Shown here: in pieces, positions 43,538 through 51,830 of the stretch
Layout: every line of letters starts with the position of its first letter
Numbering within the stretch: position 1 is the first letter of the stretch
Origin: Flavobacterium sp. ALJ2
GTDB taxonomy: Bacteria > Bacteroidota > Bacteroidia > Flavobacteriales > Flavobacteriaceae
Direction: 5' to 3'
Length of the DNA: 64,000 nt
Assembly: GCF_015594725.1 (NCBI RefSeq)
Contig: NZ_JADNRC010000003.1
Span: 242,089 to 306,088 of the forward strand
The notes under the pieces: model-generated
Databases searched by the model: none
Seen by the model: only the letters and a program-made list of their open reading frames with translations
What the model was told of the DNA's origin: nothing
Translations under genes and position numbers: made by a program

Positions 43538-44548
43538 ATGCAATTAATTATCAAAGCATACGATCTTAAATTAAAACATACTTTTAGGATTTCAAGAAAA
43601 ACAATTGATTTTCAACCTACGGTAATTGTCGAATTAAAAAAAGATGGCTATTCAGGTTTTGGTGAAGCAACATCCAATCCGTATTATAATATCACTATCC
43701 CGATACTAGAAAATGATATCGAAAAAATTCGCCATATAATAGAAGCTGTCAAGAATGAAACTCCGGAAGAATTTTGGGCAAAAATAAATCCATTATTACA
43801 AGAAAATAAATTTGCGCTATGTGCCTTAGATAATGCATACAATGATTGGTATGCAAGAAAAAATGGCAAGAAACTATATCAATTATGGAATTATACTATC
43901 GAAAATAATCCACTAACCAATTACACTATCGGAATTGATTCTATCGAAAAAATGGTTTCAAAAATGAAAGAACTTCCATGGCCGATTTATAAAATAAAGT
44001 TAGGAACTCCAGAAGATATTGCCATTGTAACCGAATTAAGAAAACACAGTAATGCTGTTTTTAGGATTGACGCCAATTGTGGTTGGAATGTAGAGGAAAC
44101 TATTAAAAATGCCATTGAACTAAAAAAACTAGGAGTCGAATTTCTAGAACAACCACTTAAAGCAGATGACTGGGAAGGACATCGAGAAGTTTTTAAACAT
44201 TCCGTTTTACCTATTGTGGCTGACGAAAGTTGTATTATAGAAAGTGATATTGCAAAATGTCACAATCATTTTCACGGTGTAAATATAAAATTAATGAAAT
44301 GTGGCGGTATCACTCCCGGACGACGAATGTTACAGGGAGCAAAACAATTGGGATTAAAAACAATGATAGGCTGCATGACTGAATCTACAGTTGGAATTTC
44401 TGCAATTGCTCATTTATTACCAGAACTCGATTATGTAGATATGGATGGTCCCTTGCTATTAGAAAAAGATATTGCAAGTGGTGTTATCATCCAAAATGGA
44501 GCCATAAAATACGCCAAAGGTAATGGAACAGGAGTTATCTTGTATTAA
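43538..44548 (+). CDS. Dipeptide epimerase (L-Ala-D/L-Glu type), enolase superfamily
   Basis: This protein of 336 residues is in the muconate-lactonising group of the enolase superfamily, Ala-Glu epimerase type. The KxK catalytic pair is Lys152 and Lys154 (IYKIKLG). Metal ligands are Asp178 (FRIDANCGW), Glu204 (EFLEQPL) and Asp229 (IVADESC). The other base is Lys251 (NIKLMKCGG), and the DMDGP motif at 301-305 gives the Asp-x-Asp typical of dipeptide binding. It would epimerise murein-derived dipeptides for recycling in the cytoplasm. It is divergent from the TerB-like gene. Confidence 0.9.
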   Translation: MQLIIKAYDLKLKHTFRISRKTIDFQPTVIVELKKDGYSGFGEATSNPYYNITIPILENDIEKIRHIIEAVKNETPEEFWAKINPLLQENKFALCALDNAYNDWYARKNGKKLYQLWNYTIENNPLTNYTIGIDSIEKMVSKMKELPWPIYKIKLGTPEDIAIVTELRKHSNAVFRIDANCGWNVEETIKNAIELKKLGVEFLEQPLKADDWEGHREVFKHSVLPIVADESCIIESDIAKCHNHFHGVNIKLMKCGGITPGRRMLQGAKQLGLKTMIGCMTESTVGISAIAHLLPELDYVDMDGPLLLEKDIASGVIIQNGAIKYAKGNGTGVILY

Positions 44549-44596
44549 TCACAATTTCAATATAAGGAAAGTAACAATTCAATTACTTTTAAAACG

Positions 44597-44604
44597 TACC
44601 TTTG
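44597..44604 (+). promoter_or_regulatory. -7 box (TACCTTTG) of the DUF1456 gene
   Basis: TACCTTTG matches TAnnTTTG and ends 14 bases before the ATG at 44619. Confidence 0.6.
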
Positions 44605-44618
44605 TAAAAAATTAAACG

Positions 44619-45086
44619 ATGACAAATAACGATATCCTAAAAAAACTACGCGTAGCCTTAATGCTCCGTGACGACCAAATAGTTGAAATATTAGAATTGG
44701 TAGATTTTAGAATTTCAAAATCAGAGTTGGGTGCTTTTTTCAGAGCCGAAGACCATGAAAACTATATGGAATGTGGCGATCAGGTATTGCGTAACTTCTT
44801 AAACGGATTGGTAATTCATTTAAGAGGAACAAAAGAAAATCCTAAAAACCCCACTGATGTTTTAGCGAAACACAAAGCTGAAATACCTGCTAAAGATAGC
44901 GCAAAGGAAAGGCCAGAGTTTAAAGCTAAATCAAAAGATGAGGAAAGATCAAGAGGAGATCAAGCACCATCTAAATCTGGAACGGCTACAAAAAAACCTT
45001 TCAAAAAGAACAACAATAAATCTACTCCAAAAATACAAGTAGTTGAAAAAGTAAAATTCAACTTCGGTAAAAACAAAAAATCCTAA
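44619..45086 (+). CDS. DUF1456 family protein (YehS-like)
   Basis: This 155-residue protein has a DUF1456 domain, which contains two related helical repeats: NDILKKLRVALMLRDDQIVEILELVDF (landmark LRVALMLRDDQIVEIL), ISKSELGAFFRAEDHENYMECGDQVLRNFLNGLVIHLRG. The last 55 residues are a Lys/Ser/Pro-rich disordered tail. The family is widespread in bacteria but its function is not known. A promoter box lies just upstream, and its stop codon is inside the stem of its own terminator. Confidence 0.88.
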   Translation: MTNNDILKKLRVALMLRDDQIVEILELVDFRISKSELGAFFRAEDHENYMECGDQVLRNFLNGLVIHLRGTKENPKNPTDVLAKHKAEIPAKDSAKERPEFKAKSKDEERSRGDQAPSKSGTATKKPFKKNNNKSTPKIQVVEKVKFNFGKNKKS

Positions 45087-45109
45087 GTTCACACTTAGGA
45101 TTTTTTTTT
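45077..45109 (+). terminator. Terminator overlapping the DUF1456 stop codon
   Basis: AAAATCCTAAGT and ACTTAGGATTTT pair around TCAC and run into T. The TAA stop (45084-45086) lies in the left arm. Confidence 0.9.
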
Positions 45110-45182
45110 ACTAGATATGTTAAAGTAAAACCATTATTGTGTTTTCAATCTCAATTCTGAATTCTTTTTGAATTTGAATCTG

Positions 45183-45190
45183 TATTTTTG
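45183..45190 (+). promoter_or_regulatory. pafA -7 box (TATTTTTG)
   Basis: TATTTTTG matches TAnnTTTG and ends 21 bases before the pafA ATG at 45212. It supports that ATG over an upstream frame from 45188. Confidence 0.6.
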
Positions 45191-45211
45191 TATAAATTTA
45201 GATTTTATAAC

Positions 45212-46828
45212 ATGAAAAAAATTATTTTATTTTTAGCACTTGTATTCGTTACTCAAATAAATGCGCAAGAACGTCCAAAACTAGTAGTTGGAATTGTTGT
45301 GGATCAAATGAAGATGGAATATCTCTATCGTTTCTCAGATGATTTTACAGCAAATGGATTCAAAAGGCTTATGAATAACGGATATACGTTTCAAAACATG
45401 CATTACAACTACATGCCTACCTACACTGCACCAGGTCATGCATCTATTTACACAGGAACAACTCCTGCAACACATGGAATTGTAAGTAACGAATGGTTTA
45501 GCCGAAAATTAGGAAAACAGATGTATTGCACTGATGATGCTAATGTAGTAACAGTAGGTGATGGTACTAAAGAAGAAGGCGAAATGTCTCCAAAAAACTT
45601 ATTAAGCACAACTATTACTGACGAGTTAAGAATGGCAACCAATTTTAAAGGAAAAGTAATTGGAATGAGTCTTAAAGATCGTGGTGCAATTTTGCCAGCA
45701 GGACACTTTGCAAATTGGGCTTTTTGGTACAGCAAAACAGGATCATTTATTTCAAGTACATTCTATGGAGATAAATTACCTGATTGGGTAACTCAATTTA
45801 ATAGCGAAAAACACTATTTACCATACATAAACAAAGGTTGGGATTTATATAAACCAGTTGCAACTTACAACAAAAGTTTACCAGACAACAATCCATACGA
45901 AGGAAAATTATACAATAGTGAAGCTCCAGTTTTTCCATACAATTTAAAAGATATGTATGATAAAAATGATGCTGGAATTATCCGTTCTACTCCATTTGGA
46001 AATGATTTATTAGCTGAGTTTGCTATGAAAGCAATCGAAAAAGAAGAATTAGGGAAAGACAACATTACTGACTTCTTAACGGTTAGTTTCTCTTCTACAG
46101 ATTACGTTGGACATTTATTAGGACCACGTTCTATGGAGTTGCAAGACACTTATTTACGACTAGATCAAACCATTGCCGACTTCTTAACTTATCTTGACAA
46201 AACTGTTGGTAAAGATAATTACTTACTTTTCTTAACGGCTGATCATGCTGGAGCTGAGAATGTAAATTATCTTAAAGACAATAAATACAATGTAAACAGT
46301 ATTAGCCCTAAAGATATCCGCAAAAACTTAAAAGACTTTTCAGTAAAAACTTTTGGTGCTGATTTGGTTTTAAATTATTCAAGCTTTAATTTATTTTTAA
46401 ATAAAGAAGTTATCAAAACGAATAACTTAGAACTAGTTAAAGTAAAACAGGCTTTCAAAGAGTATTTAATGGCTCAGGATTACGTGAAAAGAGTCTATAC
46501 TGAAGAAGAAATTTTAAATGCTACAGGTAATGATTACTATTTAAATTTCATCGTAAAAGGGTATGATGTGACTCAAAACGGAGATTTAATCATATTGGAC
46601 AAACCAGGTTATATCGAATATCAAGGAACAGGAACTTCTCATGGAACTCCTTATACTTATGATACACACGTACCAGCAATTTTTTACGGATGGAATATTA
46701 AAAAAGGAGAATCATATAATAAAAAAGTGATTACTCAAATTGCTCCAACAATTGCACAAAAAATAAAAGTAACATTCCCTAACGGAACCGAAGCAAATGT
46801 TCTTGAAGAAGTTTTAGATAAAAAATAA
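45212..46828 (+). CDS. pafA: PafA-type alkaline phosphatase
   Basis: This is a secreted phosphatase like Elizabethkingia PafA, which removes phosphate from many organic esters. From the ATG at 45212 it has 538 residues with a signal peptide ending INAQ. Marks: metal-binding Asp31 in IVVDQMKMEYL, the catalytic Thr72 in PTYTAPGHASIYTG, the SSTDYVGHLLGP pair (Asp, His), LTADHAGAENV (Asp, His) and the last His in GTGTSHGTPYTYD. These are the alkaline-phosphatase-fold metal ligands. It would supply inorganic phosphate in the periplasm or outside. A strong two-way terminator follows. Confidence 0.92.
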   Translation: MKKIILFLALVFVTQINAQERPKLVVGIVVDQMKMEYLYRFSDDFTANGFKRLMNNGYTFQNMHYNYMPTYTAPGHASIYTGTTPATHGIVSNEWFSRKLGKQMYCTDDANVVTVGDGTKEEGEMSPKNLLSTTITDELRMATNFKGKVIGMSLKDRGAILPAGHFANWAFWYSKTGSFISSTFYGDKLPDWVTQFNSEKHYLPYINKGWDLYKPVATYNKSLPDNNPYEGKLYNSEAPVFPYNLKDMYDKNDAGIIRSTPFGNDLLAEFAMKAIEKEELGKDNITDFLTVSFSSTDYVGHLLGPRSMELQDTYLRLDQTIADFLTYLDKTVGKDNYLLFLTADHAGAENVNYLKDNKYNVNSISPKDIRKNLKDFSVKTFGADLVLNYSSFNLFLNKEVIKTNNLELVKVKQAFKEYLMAQDYVKRVYTEEEILNATGNDYYLNFIVKGYDVTQNGDLIILDKPGYIEYQGTGTSHGTPYTYDTHVPAIFYGWNIKKGESYNKKVITQIAPTIAQKIKVTFPNGTEANVLEEVLDKK

Positions 46829-46844
46829 TTTCTTCTTAACGCAT

Positions 46845-46880
46845 AAAAAAGGCTGTATTTGTAAAAATACAGCCTTTTTT
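46845..46880. terminator. Two-way terminator between pafA and a convergent lipoprotein gene
   Basis: AAAAAAGGCTGTATTT pairs with AAATACAGCCTTTTTT around GTAA-type bases. It gives T runs on both strands, so it can end pafA (+) and the gene at 46900 (-). Confidence 0.9.
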
Positions 46881-46899
46881 AATTATCTAAATATTGAGT

Positions 46900-48087
46900 T
46901 TATCCTCTAAATCTATTTCTTACAATAATGTCTTTAAGCTTGGCTTTTAAATCTTCGCCAGTGTCATAAACCATTTGTTCGTTATTAGGGAATGGCACAG
47001 CACGTTTATTAAAATAACTCATATAACTATCCTCGCAAGCACTCTTATCCCCTTTGTAAGTAGCATAAACATAATCAAAGATGAATTCGCTAGTTACAGG
47101 AAACGATTGCATTAACTGATTTGTCTTTAAATCAACGTAATCTACCTTTGCGGTTACCTGACAAGATTTAAATTGTCTGAACTCATATACATTAGCTCGA
47201 AGCGTTCTGTAATTATCAACCTTTATCTCCCGTCCTAAACTGTCTTTAACAGGCTTTCCTCTACCATCCAAAAGAGTTCTCACTCCATCTTTCACCTGCC
47301 TTTCTTTAATAAACTCTTTTTCTTTAATTTGCTCTGGCGAAATAAATATCTCTCTAAAATTCAAAATTAAACTATAGTCGTAAACAACACTCTTTTGCCT
47401 AACACTATGGTAAACCGTCCATTTATCATTTAATCCGTACGTGCTAAAATCTAATAAATCATTTTGAAGCTGTTTCGGAATAACCATATTCGTTTCGTTC
47501 TTAGCATAAACATCAACAAAATCGGTACCTTTAAAAAGGGCTTCATCCATTAATTTTTTTGTGTTTTTATATCCCGGATTGATACTTTCCAGATAAGCAA
47601 AATCATCGTATGCCTTTCTAAAATCAAGCTTGTTTTTGGATTTTAAAAGTGCCGAAGCATTTTCATATAAATATTTTGACAATGCATTTTTGCTACTTAC
47701 AATTTGCGAAGAATAATTGTCAAACGGAAAATAGGCATTCTTACCTTGTTTCATTAACTGCAATGGCAACAATGGTCTTATTTTTTCCTGACGATTATTT
47801 AATTGCATGTACGTATTGTAAACACGCTCAATGTTAGCTGGATTAGCCTCTTTCGCCATCAAGTCTAGACTGCGTAAATCTCTGGCTTTGGCTTTAGCAA
47901 AAGCTTCTTCCAACAAGTAAACATAATCTTGTTTGCCCTTAGAATCTTTTTTAGTTCTTAATCCTTCAACCGCACGATCAATAGCTCCATCATAATTACC
48001 ATCACTTAGCATTGACTGAGTGCTTTTTACACCACATGAAGAAAGTGCTAAGAACAATATTGAAAAAAGTAGAGTAATCTTTTTCAT
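46900..48087 (-). CDS. Unrecognised 395-residue lipoprotein
   Basis: I do not recognise a named family. From the ATG at 48087 (a longer frame to 48108 adds seven residues) there is a lipoprotein signal ending LALSSC (Cys18). The first 170 residues are helical with TPR-like repeats: SDGNYDGAIDRAVEGLRTKK, YVYLLEEAFAKAKARDL, RVYNTYMQLNNRQEKIRPL. The rest is more beta-rich, with the conserved-looking TVYHSVRQKSVVYDYSLILNFREI and FRQFKSCQVTAKVDYVDL (landmarks). A promoter box lies 18 bases upstream. Such lipoproteins are common in flavobacteria, with no known role. Confidence 0.68.
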   Translation of the reverse strand: MKKITLLFSILFLALSSCGVKSTQSMLSDGNYDGAIDRAVEGLRTKKDSKGKQDYVYLLEEAFAKAKARDLRSLDLMAKEANPANIERVYNTYMQLNNRQEKIRPLLPLQLMKQGKNAYFPFDNYSSQIVSSKNALSKYLYENASALLKSKNKLDFRKAYDDFAYLESINPGYKNTKKLMDEALFKGTDFVDVYAKNETNMVIPKQLQNDLLDFSTYGLNDKWTVYHSVRQKSVVYDYSLILNFREIFISPEQIKEKEFIKERQVKDGVRTLLDGRGKPVKDSLGREIKVDNYRTLRANVYEFRQFKSCQVTAKVDYVDLKTNQLMQSFPVTSEFIFDYVYATYKGDKSACEDSYMSYFNKRAVPFPNNEQMVYDTGEDLKAKLKDIIVRNRFRG

Positions 48088-48105
48088 TTTATAAATTTTA
48101 AAATG

Positions 48106-48113
48106 CAAATATA
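48106..48113 (-). promoter_or_regulatory. -7 box (TATATTTG) of the lipoprotein gene
   Basis: On the minus strand TATATTTG followed by CA ends 18 bases before the ATG at 48087. The longer start at 48108 would lie inside it, which supports the shorter start. Confidence 0.55.
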
Positions 48114-48341
48114 TCAGTTTTAGATTGATTCAGATAAGTAGTAACTCGATTTTAAATTTAAGAAGCTAAAACTTTCAACTAAATTTATCTTGCTAATACA
48201 CTCTAACTGACATAAAAATGGAAACGCATAACTATACGTATCTTTACGTATTAGGATTGAGAACAAGATAATGTTTGTTTTGTAAAACTATGTATTGTAA
48301 AGATGAATATAACCCTAGTCCGGGCGCCTAACATATAGTTT

Positions 48342-48710
48342 CTATTTTAATTCTTTTCTACTTTTTATTTGATAAGCAGCTTCCCAAAACAATATAGATA
48401 AAACAGCATTCGTCATTAATGCAGTTTTAACCCCATAAGCATCATATTTTGGAAATAGATGCAAATCTCCAAATTTCAATGCTACGTATAAAGCTAAAAA
48501 TGCAATTATAGCAGAGTACACTATATTTAATATCGGTTTCCATTTTAATACAAAAAAAGAAAAAATTAGATTGATAAGAAGAAAACCACAACCTAAAGTT
48601 ATAAATCTATGATCTTTTAATTTTTCGCCCAATGCCAGTAAATATGAAGTTGAAAAGCTATAGGTAAAGAATAATATTGAATAGGCAAGAATACGGATTT
48701 GTAATTTCAT
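48342..48710 (-). CDS. Small membrane protein, four helices
   Basis: This 122-residue protein is unrecognised. It has four hydrophobic helices at about 5-27, 36-55, 60-78 and 96-114, short loops and a basic tail SRKELK. No signal or catalytic motif is seen. It lies 251 bases upstream of the lipoprotein gene, with no clear operon partner, and is followed on its 5' side by a long repeat-rich gap. Confidence 0.65.
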   Translation of the reverse strand: MKLQIRILAYSILFFTYSFSTSYLLALGEKLKDHRFITLGCGFLLINLIFSFFVLKWKPILNIVYSAIIAFLALYVALKFGDLHLFPKYDAYGVKTALMTNAVLSILFWEAAYQIKSRKELK

Positions 48711-48954
48711 TTTTTAATTTTTTAGTTTGCCGAAAATACAAATTAAAAATGAAGCTTTGATTAATTTAAGTTTGATAAATGATGGTTAAAAATTTGTTTG
48801 CAGGCATGGATTGTCAAATTTACTCTATAAGAGATTCCCGAATCCTATTTCTCATATATTTTAATTTTTATTTTAACTACTGTTGTCGCTACTAAGTCGG
48901 GAGACTTTTCAGTGTAGAGACGACCAAAACATTAAATTTCAAGTCCCAATATCC

Positions 48955-48996
48955 ACAAACTTGTCGTTTCTCCTTACGTCGAAATGACAAGTTTGT
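48955..48996. repeat. REP-like hairpin (TGTCATTTCGACG type)
   Basis: ACAAACTTGTCGTTTC and GAAATGACAAGTTTGT form a 16-bp stem with one G-U pair around TCCTTACGTC. It looks like the short TTGTCATTTCGACGAAGG-type repeat that I recall as common in flavobacterial intergenic DNA. Confidence 0.65.
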
Positions 48997-49079
48997 ACAT
49001 AAAATATAAAAGGAATGAGATTTTTAAAATTGACATGCCTTTTTTTATAAATCATCATACTGGAGAAGGCTCCCGACTT

Positions 49080-49438
49080 CTTCTAATTTACTCTTGCTGA
49101 ATCAATCCCTATTTTCCGTTCTTCAAATAAATTACATCTGCTGTACGAAGTCTCTCGACTTCTCACTCGTTCCAACTATTCTTTTATTTTTTATTATGCC
49201 TCATTGTTGTCGCCAATAAGTATGTAAACTTCACAAAATATATTAAAATTTTACTCTTGTTGAATTCATTCGTATTTTCCGTCCTTTAAATAAATTACTC
49301 CACCGCCGCAACTTTCTTCAACATGAATAAATATTCCGTTATTCAATAATTTTATTTTATGGTTTCTTTTTGTAGTTTTTCTTCTTTTTTACAAGAGATA
49401 AAAATGAGTGTCCCAACTATTAAAGTCCTAATTTTCAT
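49080..49438 (-). pseudogene. Decayed small lipoprotein gene with internal duplication
   Basis: On the minus strand an ATG at 49436-49438 opens a lipoprotein signal RTLIVGTLIFISCKKEEK and soon meets a stop (after KETIK). In another frame it continues LLNNGIFIHVEESCGGGVIYLKDGKYE and stops. About 160 bases on, a second weak copy reads VIYLKNGK, stop, GLIQQE. The two copies on the + strand lie at 49247-49301 and 49085-49136. No intact frame exists, so this is a relic; the parent family is unknown. Confidence 0.6.
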
Positions 49439-49528
49439 GTTTCTATTTTTTGTATTTTCATTGTGAAACTATGTTTAGTCTAATAAACTTCTAGTTTTAT
49501 AACTAGCCAAAATATAAAAAGAATTCAA

Positions 49529-50611
49529 TTATGGAACGCGTTCTCCTTCTGTATTAATATTGAAACTATCTCCATTTAGCCTAACTTGCGCTTTTCCGTT
49601 ATAAAAAAAGTCTACTGAATCATATTTTGGAAAAATAACTTCTTTTCCTGTCATGTCTATAAATCCCCATTTTTTTTCTAACTCTATTGTAGCAAAATTA
49701 TTTATGAAATCAGACAAATAATCATATTTTGGCAAAATAATTATATTTGATTTTCCATTAAAAACTCCCTTTTTGTTATTTAATTTAAGAGTAAAAAAGC
49801 TTTCAATAGAAGAAGCAATAATTTCATCATAAATGGGCAGAATAACTTCTTCCCCTTTGCTATTTATTATTCCTTGTTTCTCATCTATACCAACAATAGC
49901 AAATCCATTTTTAAATTCGTTAATATAATCATATTTAATAGGTGTAATTTTCTTTCCAGTCAAACTAATAACACCTCTTTTTTGGTTTACTCCTACAGAA
50001 AACAGACCTTCAGTTAAATCAAAAACATCATCATATTTTAAAGGAATACTCTCTTCTCCTTTTAAATTAAGAACCCCAAAACTAATCTTATCACAATCTA
50101 CCATCATTGCAATTGCAAATCCATTTTTAAACGGTGTAAGTCCATCATATTTCGGAGAGATAACTTCTTTTCCTGTCATGTCTATAAATCCCCATTTTTT
50201 AGCACGATCAACTCCTGCTATTCCAGCATTAAAAGGATATATTTTATCATATTTAGGTTCAACAATTTCTACTCCATTAGCATTTAAAATCCCCCATTTA
50301 TCACCAATTATAAAGATAGCAATACCTCCATCTTGAAAATTATAAATTATATCGTACTTATTTGAAACTATTACTTCACCTACGGAGTTTATCACTCCAA
50401 ATTTATTACTAAGAACAAATTGAGCCAATCCATTTTTTTGAAAAGGATAAATTCTATCATATAGTCCTGATGTAATTTTATTGCCTTTTGGATCTATTAT
50501 TCCCCACTTATTATTGTTTTTATCTAAGTATCTTTCTTGTGCCTTTATTTTTATAAAACAAAATATCAAGAGAAAAATAAAGATATGAGATTTTTTAAAA
50601 CTGAATTTCAT
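49529..50611 (-). CDS. WG-repeat protein, exported
   Basis: This 360-residue protein has a signal peptide (about 1-24, ending IKAQ) and then about twelve WG-type repeats of roughly 25 residues. Typical units are KWGIIDPKGNKITSGLYDRI, KWGFIDMTGKEVISPKYDGL and KKGVFNGKSNIIILPKYDYL (a landmark for each). WG repeats form beta-rich arrays for protein binding; the role is unknown. Two repeats, at about 133-155 and 323-345, are nearly identical in DNA, suggesting recent internal exchange. The upstream SUKH-like gene runs the same way, 154 bases off. Confidence 0.88.
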   Translation of the reverse strand: MKFSFKKSHIFIFLLIFCFIKIKAQERYLDKNNNKWGIIDPKGNKITSGLYDRIYPFQKNGLAQFVLSNKFGVINSVGEVIVSNKYDIIYNFQDGGIAIFIIGDKWGILNANGVEIVEPKYDKIYPFNAGIAGVDRAKKWGFIDMTGKEVISPKYDGLTPFKNGFAIAMMVDCDKISFGVLNLKGEESIPLKYDDVFDLTEGLFSVGVNQKRGVISLTGKKITPIKYDYINEFKNGFAIVGIDEKQGIINSKGEEVILPIYDEIIASSIESFFTLKLNNKKGVFNGKSNIIILPKYDYLSDFINNFATIELEKKWGFIDMTGKEVIFPKYDSVDFFYNGKAQVRLNGDSFNINTEGERVP

Positions 50612-50765
50612 TGTTTCATTTTTTATTTAATTCGCTAATCTTCATGCCCACTTATCAAAGTCTTCTTTGAAACAAAAATGACGTCAATAAATTGTCATTT
50701 TTACCCGTAAACTCTTTCATTACTATTTCCTTTTAAAATTTTAAAATCCGACTTTCCTTTATGGA

Positions 50766-51470
50766 TTAATTTTCTAAATCAATTGATGAATTATTAGAGT
50801 TAATTTTTGCCAATGCAAGTTTGGCTGCATATTTCCCATTTGGCATTGCTCTTGTCTTTAACTCTATTAATCTTTCTCTTGCGGGTTTGTATTTGTGAAA
50901 CCCTAAAAGTTCTATTGCTCGCTCTTGTACGTACATATCTTCATCATCTACAAACGGGTAAATAGTCGCTTCAATTTCATTATTCGAACTTAAAGCCATA
51001 ATTGAAAATGCTAATTGTTGCATACAATCCTCATCTTTTTCTATTTTTAATTCGGCTAAAAGTTGTACAATAATCTCACTTCGCTCGCTGAATTGAACTA
51101 TCTTTTTTGTTGTTGGGAACTCAAAAACATTTTCGCCAAAACCATCAAAATCAAATACGTCAGGATTATTATCAATTACATCAATAAGATTTGAAATATT
51201 CCTGAATTTTGGTTCTAAATTTAATTCATCATGACTCAAGTAGCAAACCATTCCTTTCAGTGCTCCATCAACATACAAGCACCAATAATTTGAACTATTA
51301 TCAGTTAATATAGGAACAATGTTTTTATAGACTACAAATTGTTCAAAGTAGTTTTGCATTTTGTTAAACTCATTACCGTCTATTATTGCAAAACCATCCC
51401 TTGATCTAAAATTTTTCAATTTTTCAATTTCGTCTTCACTTATGTTAAACTCTTTAAATTTTTCTATCAT
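50766..51470 (-). CDS. SUKH/SMI1-like protein with HEAT-like C-terminal part
   Basis: This 234-residue cytoplasmic protein seems to join two parts. The first 110 residues resemble SMI1/KNR4 (SUKH) domains: NYWCLYVDGALKGMVCYLSHDELNLEPKFRNISNLID (landmarks NYWCLYVDGALKGMV and PKFRNISNLI). The last 100 look like HEAT/armadillo-type helical pairs: QLAFSIMALSSNNEIEATIYPFVDDEDMYVQERAIELLGFHK (landmark YVQERAIELLGFH). SUKH domains often act as immunity proteins against secreted toxins; no toxin gene is next to it here. The assignment is by eye only. Confidence 0.6.
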   Translation of the reverse strand: MIEKFKEFNISEDEIEKLKNFRSRDGFAIIDGNEFNKMQNYFEQFVVYKNIVPILTDNSSNYWCLYVDGALKGMVCYLSHDELNLEPKFRNISNLIDVIDNNPDVFDFDGFGENVFEFPTTKKIVQFSERSEIIVQLLAELKIEKDEDCMQQLAFSIMALSSNNEIEATIYPFVDDEDMYVQERAIELLGFHKYKPARERLIELKTRAMPNGKYAAKLALAKINSNNSSIDLEN

Positions 51471-51691
51471 AATTTCATGTGTTTAATAGAAGCACCAAAC
51501 TTTTGTGACTAAACATTACTTACATAACAATTTTTATACATGGTTAAGTGGTTTTTGCTAAAATATAAAATAATACCCATAAATCATTAATTAGTTTTCT
51601 ATTACGCATGAAGGATTACTTCACAATACATTTATTTTTAGATGAGTTCAGTGAGTTTCGGAATTAAACTGATTGACTAAAGATTACACGC

Positions 51692-51722
51692 CAATTATGT
51701 CTTTTCTGTAAAGACATAATTG
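51692..51722. repeat. Perfect 13-bp hairpin beside a GAGCGGAGTCGAAG repeat
   Basis: CAATTATGTCTTT and AAAGACATAATTG pair perfectly around TCTGT, without a T tail on either strand. The following bases hold CTTCGACTCCGCTC, the complement of a GAGCGGAGTCGAAG word that is common in intergenic repeats of Bacteroidota. Confidence 0.6.
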
Positions 51723-51772
51723 CACTGAGGCTTCGACTCCGCTCTGCCTGACAGTTGGAGACAATATAAAAC

Positions 51773-51807
51773 AAAAAAATCCCATTCACCTTTCGGGAAT
51801 GGGATTT
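51773..51807 (-). terminator. lysA terminator
   Basis: On the minus strand AAATCCCATTC and GAATGGGATTT pair around CCGAAAGGT, followed by T. It lies 24 bases after the lysA stop. Confidence 0.9.
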
Positions 51808-51830
51808 CTATAATTGACATTTTTTTTATT

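Larger units (their letters stand above)
48711..49528. other. 818-bp gap with REP-like hairpin and gene remnants
   Basis: No intact gene is seen. It holds a 16-bp hairpin at 48955-48996, scattered GTCGGGAG/TCTCGACTTC-type fragments, and on the minus strand a decayed lipoprotein gene (49080-49438) with a duplicated ~50-bp piece. Confidence 0.6.
51471..51830. other. 360-bp gap with hairpin and dispersed repeat fragment
   Basis: No gene is visible. It holds a perfect 13-bp hairpin at 51692-51722, a CTTCGACTCCGCTC repeat fragment at about 51731-51744 and the lysA terminator at its right end. Confidence 0.65.
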
